This document shows, piece by piece, positions 21,761-30,761 of a stretch of DNA of 64,000 nt. The number at the start of each line of letters is the position of its first letter. The stretch's first letter is position 1. The notes under the pieces are model-generated. The model searched no databases, had not been told where the DNA came from, and saw only the letters and a program-made list of their open reading frames with translations. Source of the stretch: Siphonodentalium dalli. Its lineage: Eukaryota; Mollusca; Scaphopoda; Gadilida; Siphonodentaliidae. The position numbers were made by a program, and so were the translations under genes. Location of the stretch: NCBI GenBank assembly GCA_032622095.1, contig CP136064.1, positions 6,445,512 to 6,509,511 on the forward strand, in the 5' to 3' direction.

Positions 21761-22366
21761 ATGGTATATATGTACCCAAAAGATGCACACTCAGCCCTCA
21801 TCTGTGGACAGACTGGCTGTGGAAAAACATTGTTCACCCTCAATCTGCTGGAGGGCTCATACTGTGGCATGTTTCGACACATTGTAATCCTGTGCCCCAC
21901 TGTGTGGCACAACAAGGCGTACCATAGCCGGCCGTGGATATGGAATGACCCTGAGATCTAGGTTGTTGATCCGGGCGAGCGACTCCATGATTGGCTACGG
22001 GTTTTCTACCAAATTTTTCAGGGCGAACCCACGTTGTATATTGTTGATGACTGCTCAGCCACGAAGGCCCTGACGAAGAAAAAGGATATGCTTTCTGAGC
22101 TGGCCTTCTCAAGCAGACACGCAGATCAAAGTGTCTGGGTCCTCAGTCAGAAGTACAACTCCGTCCTTAAGGACCTGCGTGAGCAGACTCGCTGGGTCGC
22201 CCTCTTCTACTGTAAAGACCTGGACTCGTTTCAGGATTTTCTACGCGAAAATGATGTGATCCCTGCCAGGAAAGATCGAGCTGCAGTTAGACAGCTACTC
22301 TCAGAGACGAAGCATGCTAAGCTTTTGTTAAAGACAGATCAACCAACTGCTTATAAGATTGCTTAA
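21761..22366 (+). pseudogene. FtsK/HerA-like DNA-packaging ATPase
   Basis: Powers DNA packaging into the capsid in virus-like elements. The ATG at 21761 (or 21770) precedes YPKDAHSALICGQTGCGKT, a perfect Walker A motif (GQTGCGKT). Walker B is LYIVDD at about 22036. DCSATKALTKKKDMLSELA, SVWVLSQKYNSV and LREQTRWVALFYCKD follow, all typical of Polinton ATPases. A TAG at 21959 splits the gene between WIWNDPEI and VVDPGERLHDW without changing frame. Length, about 200 codons, is normal. Confidence 0.9.
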
Positions 22367-22413
22367 TTAACTGTTTAACTATTAAGCTAGATACTTAATA
22401 TATATTAAATAAG

Positions 22414-23121
22414 ATGTGGCAAGTACTATATGATATAATCAGCGTTGCTTCGCAACTACTAATTGTTGTCATCCTTGTGTGGTTCTATATTAAACTTCGG
22501 CCACAACTAATTATAATTAATAAAGTAACAACGTTGTTAAGATTATTAATACCCATGAATTGTGATGACCAAATCGATCAACTGCTGGAACTACAGGTGA
22601 AGGAACCGATGAGAGATGATGCTGAAGCTACACATCAACAAAATGATGCTGTTGTTGTGAAGCATCGGGAAAGGCTCGCCGCACTAGATGCAGGGGGTCA
22701 GGCTATACAGTATCTTGCGAAAGCAGTCACGGCAGACCAAGTGGATGGAATGGATGATGAGAAGATAAAGAAGCTATACGCCCGTTATGAGGCGCGGTTG
22801 ATTGCTGCGATAACTAAAACACTGGGGCTGGCAGCGCTCCAGCTGTATGCTGGACTCGCCGGCGTCCTCCTCCCGATTCCTCCCGAGAACCAACCGATTC
22901 TCGTCGCTGATCTTGAGGCCGACCCCTTCGTTGGGCATGCGCTGAGCAGTGCTACATGTACGCTGTACCATCAATATGGAATGTATTTAGCACCCTTGAC
23001 TGCCGCGTTGACCACTGTAAAACATTGTCAATTTGGACATGTCTGCCCTCGGAATATAGAGTTAAGCAAAGAAGAAAGTGATGGAGGAGATAGACAGGGT
23101 GACAATTACTCCGAAAAATAA
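22414..23121 (+). CDS. Polinton-associated membrane-anchored protein, 235 aa
   Basis: An intact ORF from ATG 22414. Residues 8-30 form one membrane span (IISVASQLLIVVILVWFYIKL). The soluble part contains KLYARYEARLIAAITKTLGLAALQLYAGLAGVLLPIP and DLEADPFVGHALSSATCTLYHQYGMYLAPLTAAL, blocks I recognise from other Polintons but without an assigned function. The end overlaps the next gene by 44 bases. It is one of the undamaged genes. Confidence 0.6.
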   Translation: MWQVLYDIISVASQLLIVVILVWFYIKLRPQLIIINKVTTLLRLLIPMNCDDQIDQLLELQVKEPMRDDAEATHQQNDAVVVKHRERLAALDAGGQAIQYLAKAVTADQVDGMDDEKIKKLYARYEARLIAAITKTLGLAALQLYAGLAGVLLPIPPENQPILVADLEADPFVGHALSSATCTLYHQYGMYLAPLTAALTTVKHCQFGHVCPRNIELSKEESDGGDRQGDNYSEK

Positions 23122-23476
23122 ATCCCCAAATGATCCCAAGAAGGTCGCAGCTGGGAGAGCAGGAGCCGCGGCTCGGCGGGCAAAAGAGGAAAAGATTCTC
23201 AATGATCTGCGGGAGGCCAAGAATACATTTCATAATGTTCCTTCGCAAGCTCAAGAGCCACAGACAAAACCAACTTGTGACACCAAAGACAAACAAATAA
23301 ATAATAATATTTGGATCGTAGGGGGTTGTGGGTTGGCTGGTGTTGTTATAGGTGCATATATATATCGTAGGAATATGTTGCGAATAAACAGGAACAGCCA
23401 CACTCACGCTGCGAAGCAACAAGTATTACTAAGCGACAAGCAACCTGCTAAATTAGACGTATTCTATATGGAATAA
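23078..23476 (+). CDS. Polinton small basic single-pass membrane protein
   Basis: Starts at ATG 23078 or 23081, overlapping the end of the previous gene in another frame. The N-terminal half is basic (DPKKVAAGRAGAAARRAKEE), followed by one membrane span, NIWIVGGCGLAGVVIGAYIYRR, at residues 77-98 and a short tail. The basic-plus-TM design resembles small virion proteins. Function unknown. Confidence 0.55.
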   Translation: MMEEIDRVTITPKNKSPNDPKKVAAGRAGAAARRAKEEKILNDLREAKNTFHNVPSQAQEPQTKPTCDTKDKQINNNIWIVGGCGLAGVVIGAYIYRRNMLRINRNSHTHAAKQQVLLSDKQPAKLDVFYME

Positions 23477-23493
23477 TATACTATTGATAGAAC

Positions 23494-23733
23494 ATGACTA
23501 CCCCAATTACAGATGGAAAAATGCTCGTCAACGCACTCTATCACAGCGCTGTTGTGTGTGGCTTTGCCATAGGCTACTCCCACCTGGGCAAAATGGTTTT
23601 TGGAGGTGTTGCGCCTAAGCTAGACTTCACTCCCCGCGATGTGGGTATGGTAGTTGTTGATGTAGCCTCCGCCATGGCCACGAAGGATATGCTAATTAAA
23701 CAGGGACTCATACCAGCCGATATTATGAAGTAA
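23494..23733 (+). CDS. Polinton small hydrophobic protein, 79 aa
   Basis: Intact. Reads MTTPITDGKMLVNALYHSAV, then VFGGVAPKLDFTPRDVGMV and ends KQGLIPADIMK. Two moderately hydrophobic segments are present. The LDFTPRD...GLIPADIMK pattern is one I associate with Polintons. A TATACTATT string lies 9-17 bases upstream of the ATG. Confidence 0.6.
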   Translation: MTTPITDGKMLVNALYHSAVVCGFAIGYSHLGKMVFGGVAPKLDFTPRDVGMVVVDVASAMATKDMLIKQGLIPADIMK

Positions 23734-23777
23734 TTATACTATTAGGTATATACGTAATAATATTACATATTCGAATA

Positions 23778-24202
23778 ATGGCAACAGTCGCGATAATGGT
23801 TGGTGGTGCACTAGCCAGTGCATTAGCATTCAGTGGGTCGAACTTCCTTTTCTCAAAGTTGAGAGGATCGGATGTTGAGGAAGAGCGAAAGCGCCATGAT
23901 TTAGCTATAGAGCAGCTCCAAGCTGCGCAGGCAAAATGGTCCCGAAAACGAACTGCACACTTGGACTGGATAAACAAAGAACTTCGACGTCAGGGTCACG
24001 CTGTACAAACTTTCAGAGACGTCGACATTGCAATTCGCGAGTATGCAATGTTCTTTCCGCATGCGGCGAAGCTGCATTCGTCAGCTGAACCCCAGCTTTC
24101 CGACTTCTACACACCGTCAGAGGGTTAAAAAATCGTGAGATTGCATTCATCGTCCTGGGAATGGGCGTTTCAGAACTAGTGGCCTATAAACTCGCCAAGT
24201 AA
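23778..24202 (+). pseudogene. Polinton small protein with C-terminal membrane span
   Basis: From ATG 23778 the frame reads a hydrophobic N-terminus (VAIMVGGALASALAFSGSNFLF), then a charged helix (ERKRHDLAIEQLQAAQAKWSRK), LDWINKELRRQGHAVQTFRD and EPQLSDFYTPSEG. It stops at 24128 just before an A6 run. The alternative frame after the run encodes a membrane span ending KLAK with a stop at 24202, where homologous proteins end as I recall. A slip in the A run is the likely lesion. Confidence 0.6.
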
Positions 24203-24237
24203 TCCCGATATTGAAGTCGTAAATATATTTGACAACA

Positions 24238-24459
24238 ATGGATCTAGAAAACATAAGTGACCTAGCAGCCCAAGTTGACAATGAGTCCTCGTACGTGCGG
24301 ATCATAGAAAATGTCTCCATAACCCACAATGGCCGGGTGTTAGTCATGATCCTATTTACCTTGGAGTTTCTGTGTCTGCCGCCAGGGGCATTTCCGGCCA
24401 TCCTGCAATACTGGCGCAAGCGGATTTTTTCACAACTAGACAAACAAGTCCTATTGTAA
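24238..24459 (+). CDS. Polinton small membrane protein, 73 aa
   Basis: ATG at 24238 (MDLENISDLAAQVDNESS). One membrane span is likely at LVMILFTLEFLCLPPGAF, followed by a basic stretch (YWRKR). No function recognised. It sits among the small + strand genes between ATPase and integrase. Confidence 0.45.
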   Translation: MDLENISDLAAQVDNESSYVRIIENVSITHNGRVLVMILFTLEFLCLPPGAFPAILQYWRKRIFSQLDKQVLL

Positions 24460-24467
24460 ATATAATT

Positions 24468-24834
24468 ATGGGTCTCCCCAAAGAACTGTATTGTGCAATG
24501 CTAGAAGTTGGTTTCTGTGCCGGACTTTACCCTTGGCATAGATATGTCAATTATCGATTTGGCACGACAGTCCCTCGACCTGTGGCGAAGCGATGAGAGG
24601 GAGATGTTCAACTTTGCGAAGGAAGTCCTTGCATGTTCGGACGGTCTTCCTTCGCATGATGATGTCTGTTGGAGACTGATTACTCTGCTTAAATACCTGG
24701 CCAGTTTTGATGAGCTCGGAAGCAATAGACAAGAATCCTGCAAATATTGCAATGGACAAGATTGCAAAGTACAAGAAGAGCCCTTTTACGGTGAGCTCGA
24801 AGAGCTTGACAAAGCTCGGGAATATTTACAATAG
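24468..24834 (+). pseudogene. Polinton small ORF preceding the integrase
   Basis: Two overlapping frames, MGLPKELYCAMLEVGFCAGL from 24468 and MSIIDLARQSLDLWRSDERE from 24544, look like one small gene broken by a frameshift, or two genes. The second is helical and ends inside the integrase N-terminal region. No domain recognised. Confidence 0.35.
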
Positions 24835-25799
24835 CACTCGGGGTTATTGGAAGGGGATCTCGGCGATTAAAAATCTCTCAGCCGCAGCTGGCGTTTCTGA
24901 AGATGTGGCTCGGGCATGGCTAAAGAAGCAGGCCCTCTGGCAGATCTATCTACCAGCACCACGATACATTCCACGACCAAAGTTTGATGTGTCAATACCT
25001 AATGAAGTCCACCAAGCCGATCTCCTATTTTTGCCTCACGATCGACTACGTCGCAAGACGTACAAATACGCCCTCACAGTTGTGGATGTGGCCTCTCGCT
25101 ACAAAGAGGCAGAAACCCTCACCACAAAACAAGCTACGGAAATTTCAGATGCTTTACAAAGAATCTACAAACGGGGTCCTCTCACGTGGCCAAAGCTTCT
25201 CCAGGTCGACACGGGGCGCGAGTTCATGGGCGCAGTGAACCAGCTCCTGGCCAAGCATGATGTTTCTGTCAGGCGTGGCCGCGTTGATGTCCACCGGGAC
25301 CAGGGGATCGTGGATCGCTTCAACCGGACCCTGGCAGAGCGTTTGTTTGGGCACCAATACGCCAGGAGATGCGGCTTCCCGCCGTCCAAAGGTCGACTGA
25401 ATGGGTGACTCGATTACCTGCTGTAGTTGCGGCTATTAACGGAGAAGTGACCCGTTTAACGGGTAAAAAACCGTCAGAGTCTATAACAGCCAAAACAGTA
25501 ACACAAAAGCCTTCCTCACCTGCATTTCGACCTGTTGGTCTTGAGGAGAAAAAAAATCCTCTCGAATGTCAACATTCGCTATCTATACCAGCCTGGGGAA
25601 CTAGAAGGTGGTCGGCGAAGAGCGACTGATCCTGTATGGTCTCTCCACGTATAGAGACTCGGGCGGTCTTTCACAAAACCTGACGAGCCTGTGCTTTACT
25701 ATTTATTGGATGGACCATCCCGAGGCTTTGTCCGGGAAGAACTCCTTGTGCCTCCTGACACCCAGCTGCCACCGGGATAATCCCGAAAGAATAAATTAA
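24707..25799 (+). pseudogene. Polinton retroviral-type integrase
   Basis: Integrates the element. The best start is ATG 24755 (MDKIAKYKKSPFTV). An N-terminal helical part includes GYWKGISAIKNLSAAAGVS and WLKKQALWQIYLPAPRYIPRPKFD. The catalytic core has D1 in VHQADLLFL, D2 in LQVDTGREFMG and the third acidic position in GIVDRFNRTLAERLFGHQYA, where Asp (25313-25315) stands in place of the usual Glu. A frameshift at about 25375 moves to a frame with STEWVTRLPAVVAAINGEVTR and LTGKKPSE. Another near 25560 leads to the chromodomain-like C-terminus. It lies beside the right TIR, as expected. Confidence 0.9.
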
Positions 25800-26167
25800 T
25801 TCACAAACCATAAATTCTCGGAGGCCTTATACGAATCTGGCCATAGGGGTGATTCTACTTTTTTTTTTATATAACCCTCAAGGGGCGGTTTTGAGGGTCC
25901 TATATATAATATCTAGAGAGCTCCTGACACCGGCCCATGTGTGACATAGTAAGTTGAAATCCTATTCACAGTGAATCAAAATTCCCTCTCATGTCATTGT
26001 ACTCGATAAGCCGCTAACTAAATTCACACAGCTGTGCGACATAGAAATTCATTTAGAGGTATGTGTGTGTGTTAGGAATGAATGTGTTGAAGTCAATGAA
26101 GTGTATCTATAATTGGCGGGCTCCCGGTGCAGTTACTCGTGTGTTTCTAAGTGGTAAGAAAGACACT
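25800..26167. other. Polinton right subterminal non-coding region
   Basis: No gene seen. Contains a poly-T run near 25858 and a short hairpin (ACCCTCAAGGGGCGGTTTTGAGGGT, arms at 25875-25899), which could act as a 3' end signal for the integrase block. Confidence 0.4.
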
Positions 26168-26245
26168 GTGCGCCAGGTGCTTGGGGCCTGGTCGGTGCTT
26201 GTGGTATTTGATTGGTAAATTAGGTGTTCTATAAGAAAGTGTGCC
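26168..26245 (-). repeat. Duplicated TIR segment next to right TIR
   Basis: GTGCGCCAGGTGCTTGGGG through AAAGTGTGCC matches 26352-26430 in the same orientation. This inner copy agrees better with the left TIR at AGGTGTTCTATAAGAAA than the outermost right copy does. Confidence 0.85.
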
Positions 26246-26246
26246 G

Positions 26247-26451
26247 GCATCATTGTCCTCCTTCGACAGCAAGCGCTGGATCGCAGAAAATGGAGTTGAC
26301 ACCCTAGCATATGGTCATAGAGGTGCCACATAGGGTTCTGTAGAGGTTCGGGTGCGCCAGGTGCTTGGGGCCTGGTCGGTGCTTGGGCATTTGATTGGTA
26401 AATTAGGTTCTATAATAAAAGTGTGCCAGGACCCCCCTTGTATATACTACT
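26247..26451 (-). repeat. Polinton right terminal inverted repeat
   Basis: About 205 bases inverted relative to 11793-11962. It carries 38 bases, between AGCA repeats, that are missing on the left. Read as coding sequence in the polymerase frame, these extend into a LAYGH tail, the usual end of Polinton polymerases. Confidence 0.92.
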
Positions 26452-26456
26452 CCGTG
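26452..26456. repeat. Polinton target-site duplication, right
   Basis: CCGTG, matching 11788-11792. Confidence 0.8.
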
Positions 26457-27148
26457 CATTATCTAATCCAATGCCCATATAAGTGACAGTTCCAGCACTG
26501 TCCCGGCTTGATGCCTCGGTCGGACTTTAGAGCTGATTGTTGTGAACTGGCTTTCCCTCGGACTGCAGACTCAGCAATTGAATAAGGACGCTGTCGTGTA
26601 GCTTTCTTTTTGTTTTTAGCTGTCTTGGCTTTCCGCGCTGCAGCATTGACTGCCTTGCTGAGTTTCCTTTCGTCTTCAGAGTCGTCCGCTAAAGGATTAG
26701 AAAGATACTCATGTACTACGGACCAACCATTTCCATTTGAATCTGCCATCTTAATGCATTTTTGTCTAAAATTTAACAAATCCATACCATCTTGCACATT
26801 TTGCCTTGCACAGTCTAAGTCTGCTTGTTCCACTTTATCTTTACTGAGTGAAGCACTGGCCGCATTCAAATTTGACAATACTTTGGCATTAGACTTGAAC
26901 TGGTCTTCATGACTTTTCTTTTTAAAAGTATATTTAGACTCATTTAAGGTGTCTATCTGTCGCATTTGCTGCTGAGATAAGTCAACTTGTGTACTACTTA
27001 TCTTCGTGTGAAGTCCTCCCAACTCAACCGCCAATAGCTGTTTCAGCTCCGTTAGGATTCCATTCTGCGATCGCTGGACTGCCGCATCTAATGCCTTTTG
27101 TATCGACTCCGGAATCAGTGTAGCTTCATCATGCTGGCGTTGTTCCAT
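26457..27148 (-). pseudogene. DIRS element gag, cut in its zinc knuckle by the Polinton
   Basis: Starts at ATG 27148. The N-terminal 80 residues are helical (IQKALDAAVQRSQNGILTEL). The middle block FRQKCIKMADSNGNGWSVVHEY and NPLADDSEDERKL is typical of DIRS-order gag proteins. A basic stretch (KAKTAKNKKKATRQR) and the first three ligands of a CCHC knuckle (CWNCHLYGH) follow. The frame stops at a TAA within the knuckle, just before the Polinton. The fourth Cys codon straddles the target duplication, so the spacing C-x2-C-x4-H-x4-C is kept across the insertion apart from that stop. Confidence 0.85.
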
Positions 27149-27185
27149 GTCGAAAAGCTCCCAAGTACGACGATTGTTTTGACGA

Positions 27186-27377
27186 TAAATAAAAATGTGT
27201 GTGCTGGACTAGAAGTGACTACACTCCACTGATTTCCCGCCGAAATCAATTCTCCAATAACAACTTTTCATTGGCTGCTGCCTTAATGAAAACCCCGCCT
27301 ACTCATAACATACATTATTCATCAAGCTGTGAATACAATACTTTCGCGCTAATACAAGAAAACGCGCGAAAGTTATC
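27186..27377 (-). repeat. A1 terminal split direct repeat
   Basis: The outer end of the DIRS-order element, matching A2 (7458-7660). It abuts resumed Gypsy gag at 27378. Confidence 0.9.
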
Positions 27378-27732
27378 ATTAATGTATTCGTTAGTGGCAT
27401 ATCCAATGATCAAATTAGATTTGCGCTCATGCGCAAAGACTTTTATTCAATCGATAACGCCGTCATTTATGCCTTAAGAGAGCAACGTATTCATGACATA
27501 ATTAACTCACAAAATGTAAGATTATATCTGGCTCAACTCATTTCTTTCAATGTCGGATACATCTAGCGATACTCCTAGAAAGTTCCAAATTGCTCCAATT
27601 ACACGCGAACAAACAAATAATTGTGTAAATAAAAACTTAGGTCTAAGTAAATTTGACAGTTTCAAAATTAAAAAAATAATTGAAATCCACAATGAGAAGA
27701 AAAACACTGATTCCAAAACAAAACTCTTGTGA
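27378..27732 (+). pseudogene. gag: Gypsy gag, C-terminal part
   Basis: The frame resumes exactly at 27378 with INVFVSGISNDQIRFALM, DFYSIDNAVIYALREQR, the conserved C-terminal gag blocks that normally follow the AF...RKQL segment at 6958. It stops at 27564. An overlapping frame, 27550-27732, reads MSDTSSDTPRKFQIAPITRE and looks like the downstream gag tail after a one-base shift. No zinc knuckle is visible. Confidence 0.8.
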
Positions 27733-27841
27733 TGTCAAACAAACACAAAGAACTTAACACAACTAAGCATAATGCACGCAAACCAGACACTAAAAAATTA
27801 AATTAAGTAACTATGATTACACTGAAAATGTACAAGCAGGA

Positions 27842-28137
27842 ATGAACAGACAGACTCCATGTTCAACCATAATCAAGATTTATAACATTAAAACGCGAGC
27901 ATTAATCGACACGGGAGCCGATATGTCATGTATTAATTATAACATTTATAGCCATTTGAAGAACAAACCAAAACTAAAAAAAACTTTTGCATTTGTACAA
28001 TCCTCCGAAAGGGACAATTTGAACGTGCAGGGGGTAATAGCATTGAACTAACACAGAATTTTTATGTCATAAAATCGCTCAGCCGTAGTGTAATTATGGG
28101 CAGAGATTTATTGTCAGCAAACAACGTTCGCATTTAA
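27842..28137 (+). pseudogene. pro: Gypsy aspartic protease
   Basis: The retropepsin active site is ALIDTGADMSCIN at about 27898-27936. After a frameshift near 28045 the second conserved block VIMGRDLLSANNV appears, and the frame stops at 28135. This enzyme matures Gag-Pol. Confidence 0.85.
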
Positions 28138-28574
28138 TTCGACCTAAAGAGTTTATAGTAAACGGAACAATGTTTCCACTTATTAATGCTGTATCCATAG
28201 CGAACCTAATCAGACTTGACGCAGCTTGTATTCTAGCCCCAAAGACAGGTATATTTACTAACGGAAAAGTCGTTGGTGATACCAAGTTATTTCATTCCGA
28301 ATTTCTTAGTGTTAATCAATTTGAAAGTGGATTTTTAGCCGAAAACTCGGGAGTAGAAGTTTCAGATACAGTTGTCAAAGCTCATCACGATAAAATTCCA
28401 ATATTGATTAAAAACAAAACAAACAAATACATTAATATACGGAAAGGATGTATCTTAGGCCGTGTAACACCAGTTAAAACAGTGCATATATTACATATTA
28501 ACACAAACAACCCATCATTAGGAACGCAGATCAAACTTGGTGACATTAAAGTGCCACACCGTTTTAAAAAATGA
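28138..28574 (+). pseudogene. Gypsy protease-RT linker
   Basis: An open frame with IPILIKNKTNKYINIRKGCILG, the pattern of the linker (V-N-T..I.I.KG..IG) between protease and RT in Gypsy elements. It overlaps the start of the RT frame. Confidence 0.6.
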
Positions 28575-29303
28575 AATACAAAACCTAATAGCAGATTACT
28601 GGGACTTATTCACAAGTAAGAAAAGGGACATGGGTTTATTCGAGGATACTGACGTCACCGTAAATACCGGAAAACACGCACATGTGGCGCGTAAACCACA
28701 CCCTTGTCCATTACAGTTACGTCCCACAATGAAAGAGGCAATAAATGACTTAGTCGAAACAGGAGTTTTTAAAAAGGCCAAGGCAAGTTCATGGCTATCT
28801 CCATCACTATTAATCCCGAAAAATAAAACTAATGAACACGGAAAACCATCATACAGACTATGTACAGACTTTCGTTTACTCAATCAAATTACACAACCTA
28901 TGAAATTTGAAATGCCAAAACTTCTCGAATTATTCACGGAAATGCACAACTTTTACAACTTTTTTCAACCCTAGACATTTCATTTGCATTCTTTTCGCTA
29001 AAAGTTAAACCAGATGACCAAATAAAGTTGACAACATCAACTTTTATGGGAAATTATTCATATACAAGATGCCCAATGGGATTCATAAATTCATCTATTT
29101 ACTGGCTCCAAGCAATTACCAATGTTAAAGTTTTTGTCGATGATTTATGCATACACAGTATTTCCGAATCTCCACATTTAGAGCACTTAAAAATCGTATT
29201 TGATAGACTGAATAAGCACGGCATGAAAATTAAACTTTCAAAATCGAATTTCTGCAAGGAAGAATTATCATATTTAGGATCTGTTATTGGTAAAGACGGT
29301 TAG
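28537..29303 (+). pseudogene. pol: Gypsy reverse transcriptase, fingers and palm
   Basis: Blocks seen: HPCPLQLRPTMKEAINDLVE, SSWLSPSLLIPKNK, SYRLCTDFRLLNQIT, LDISFAFFSLKV, TSTFMGNYSYTRCPMGF and the active site FVDDLCI at about 29131. A frameshift occurs near 28970, and about a dozen residues appear missing just before FVDD. The last codons read LSYLGSVIGKDG, the point where RT palm passes to thumb. There an insertion of about 5.3 kb begins. Confidence 0.9.
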
Positions 29304-29915
29304 ATACACACTTAGAAATAACAAGCCGTATAGGTACTAAGGTAGTGCCAATATGTCTGTTAGTACCAGACCAACAGGTATCGAGAAGAATTTGGTTCTA
29401 TATATTGACATAATGCCACATGATGTTGGTACTAGCCACTCTCAGAACCTAAAAGTTGCCCACGTGATGGCATCACGTGATAATTCTTTTGGTACTAGCC
29501 GATCTCGATAAAATGGCGGCGTCCATCCACTTCAAGTTGAGGCGATTGAGTTTTGTTTACAGTATATAAACATGGACGAAGAGACAAACAAACATCATAC
29601 TTAAAAATGTTATGTTGGCATTGGACTCGGCTTACATGCTGTAGTGGATGCCAGTTTAGGTACGTTGTTCGCTCGCTGGGTGGATTTAAGATTATGGAAG
29701 TAACTTCTCTGAAATTCATCAACATATTTTGTGTGTCAAATTGGACATAACGGGCTTCTCAATAACCTGGAATATTGTCAGCACTGTGTGGATTATGTTT
29801 GTACATGGACGGGACAAGACGATATATAACCTCCGAAATAATAACGGGCGCTAACATTATTGATATTCTCCTCAGCAGTCTGAAGAAAGCAGCAATTTTC
29901 GTAGTCTGACCAGAT

Positions 29916-30761
29916 GTGGTAATATGGCTAAGGCCATCCACGTCTGACCGCCGTGGCGCTTCAGCTTTGGCGAGAAGCTAATTTTTTTAAATACACTTCT
30001 TTTTAAGAATCAACTAACATAGTCATTAATGTTAACAATATTGCAATATATATTAGCTCTGACACCTACCAGAACGTGTGTATAATTCCGTAATAATTTA
30101 ATCCAAACATCAAGTCGGAAAACATGTTGACAAAACGTGTTTAAATGGCCGAAGCAGGAGGAGCTAACATATCACATGACTACGTGCAGTTCGTGCATGG
30201 CAAACATGATTCTGCAACTCGCATTACTGTACCAGGATGTTAACAGTACGCATGTGTAACAAATTGGAGTTGGTAATTTGTAAACACTACACGCATGCGC
30301 AGATTGTATTTCCCCTCAACTTGTATCAGGGAAACCCGACGTGGTAATATGGCTAAGGCCATCCACGTCTGACCGCCGTGGCGCTTCAGCTTTGGCGAGA
30401 AGCTAATTGTTTTAAATACACTTCTTTTTAAGAATCAACTAACATAGTCATTAATGTTAACAATATTGCAATATATATTAGCTCTGACACCTACCAGAAC
30501 GTGTGTATAATTCCGTAATAATTTAATCCAAACATCAAGTCGGAAAACATGTTGACAAAACGTGTTTAAATGGCCGAAGCAGGAGGAGCTAACATATCAC
30601 ATGACTACGTGCGGTTCGTGCATGGCAAACATGATTCTGCAACTCGCATTACTGTACCAGGATGTTAACAGTACGCATGTGTAACAAATTGGAGTTGGTA
30701 ATTTGTAAACACTACACGCATGCGCAGATTGTATTTCCCCTCAACTTGTATCAGGGAAACC
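29916..30761 (+). repeat. 425-bp tandem duplication
   Basis: GTGGTAATATGGCTAAGGCC at 29916 recurs at 30341, and the units match to CTTGTATCAGGGAAAC with only about three visible differences (TTTTTTT/TTGTTTT, GTGCAG/GTGCGG). The near identity implies a recent duplication inside an otherwise old insertion. Confidence 0.95.

Larger units (their letters stand above)
11793..26451. mobile_element. Polinton/Maverick element, 14.66 kb, degraded
   Basis: The element begins AGTAGTATATACAAGG and ends with the inverse, matching the AG...CT ends of Polintons. It encodes family B DNA polymerase, retroviral-type integrase, FtsK-like ATPase and major capsid protein, the defining set of these self-synthesising virus-like transposons. 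The polymerase lies next to the left TIR and the integrase near the right TIR. It looks more GC-rich than its AT-rich surroundings. An adenain-type protease was not found. At least ten stops or frameshifts make it inactive. Confidence 0.95.
6959..27377 (-). mobile_element. DIRS-order tyrosine-recombinase retrotransposon (PAT/Ngaro-type ends)
   Basis: On the - strand the order is A1 terminal repeat, zinc-knuckle gag, RT/RNase H, tyrosine recombinase, B1-A2, spacer, B2. This split-direct-repeat arrangement is characteristic of PAT- and Ngaro-type DIRS elements, which use a tyrosine recombinase in place of a DDE integrase. The B1/A2 joint (7660|7661) has the same two terminal sequences as the outer ends (27377 and 6959), which fixes the boundaries. 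No target duplication is seen, as expected for this order. A Polinton (11793-26451) lies inside. All three genes are broken. Confidence 0.9.

Noticed and set aside
26107-26331. 74-codon - strand frame across the right Polinton end
   Set aside because: It reads the TIR and its duplicated piece and is a shadow, not a gene.
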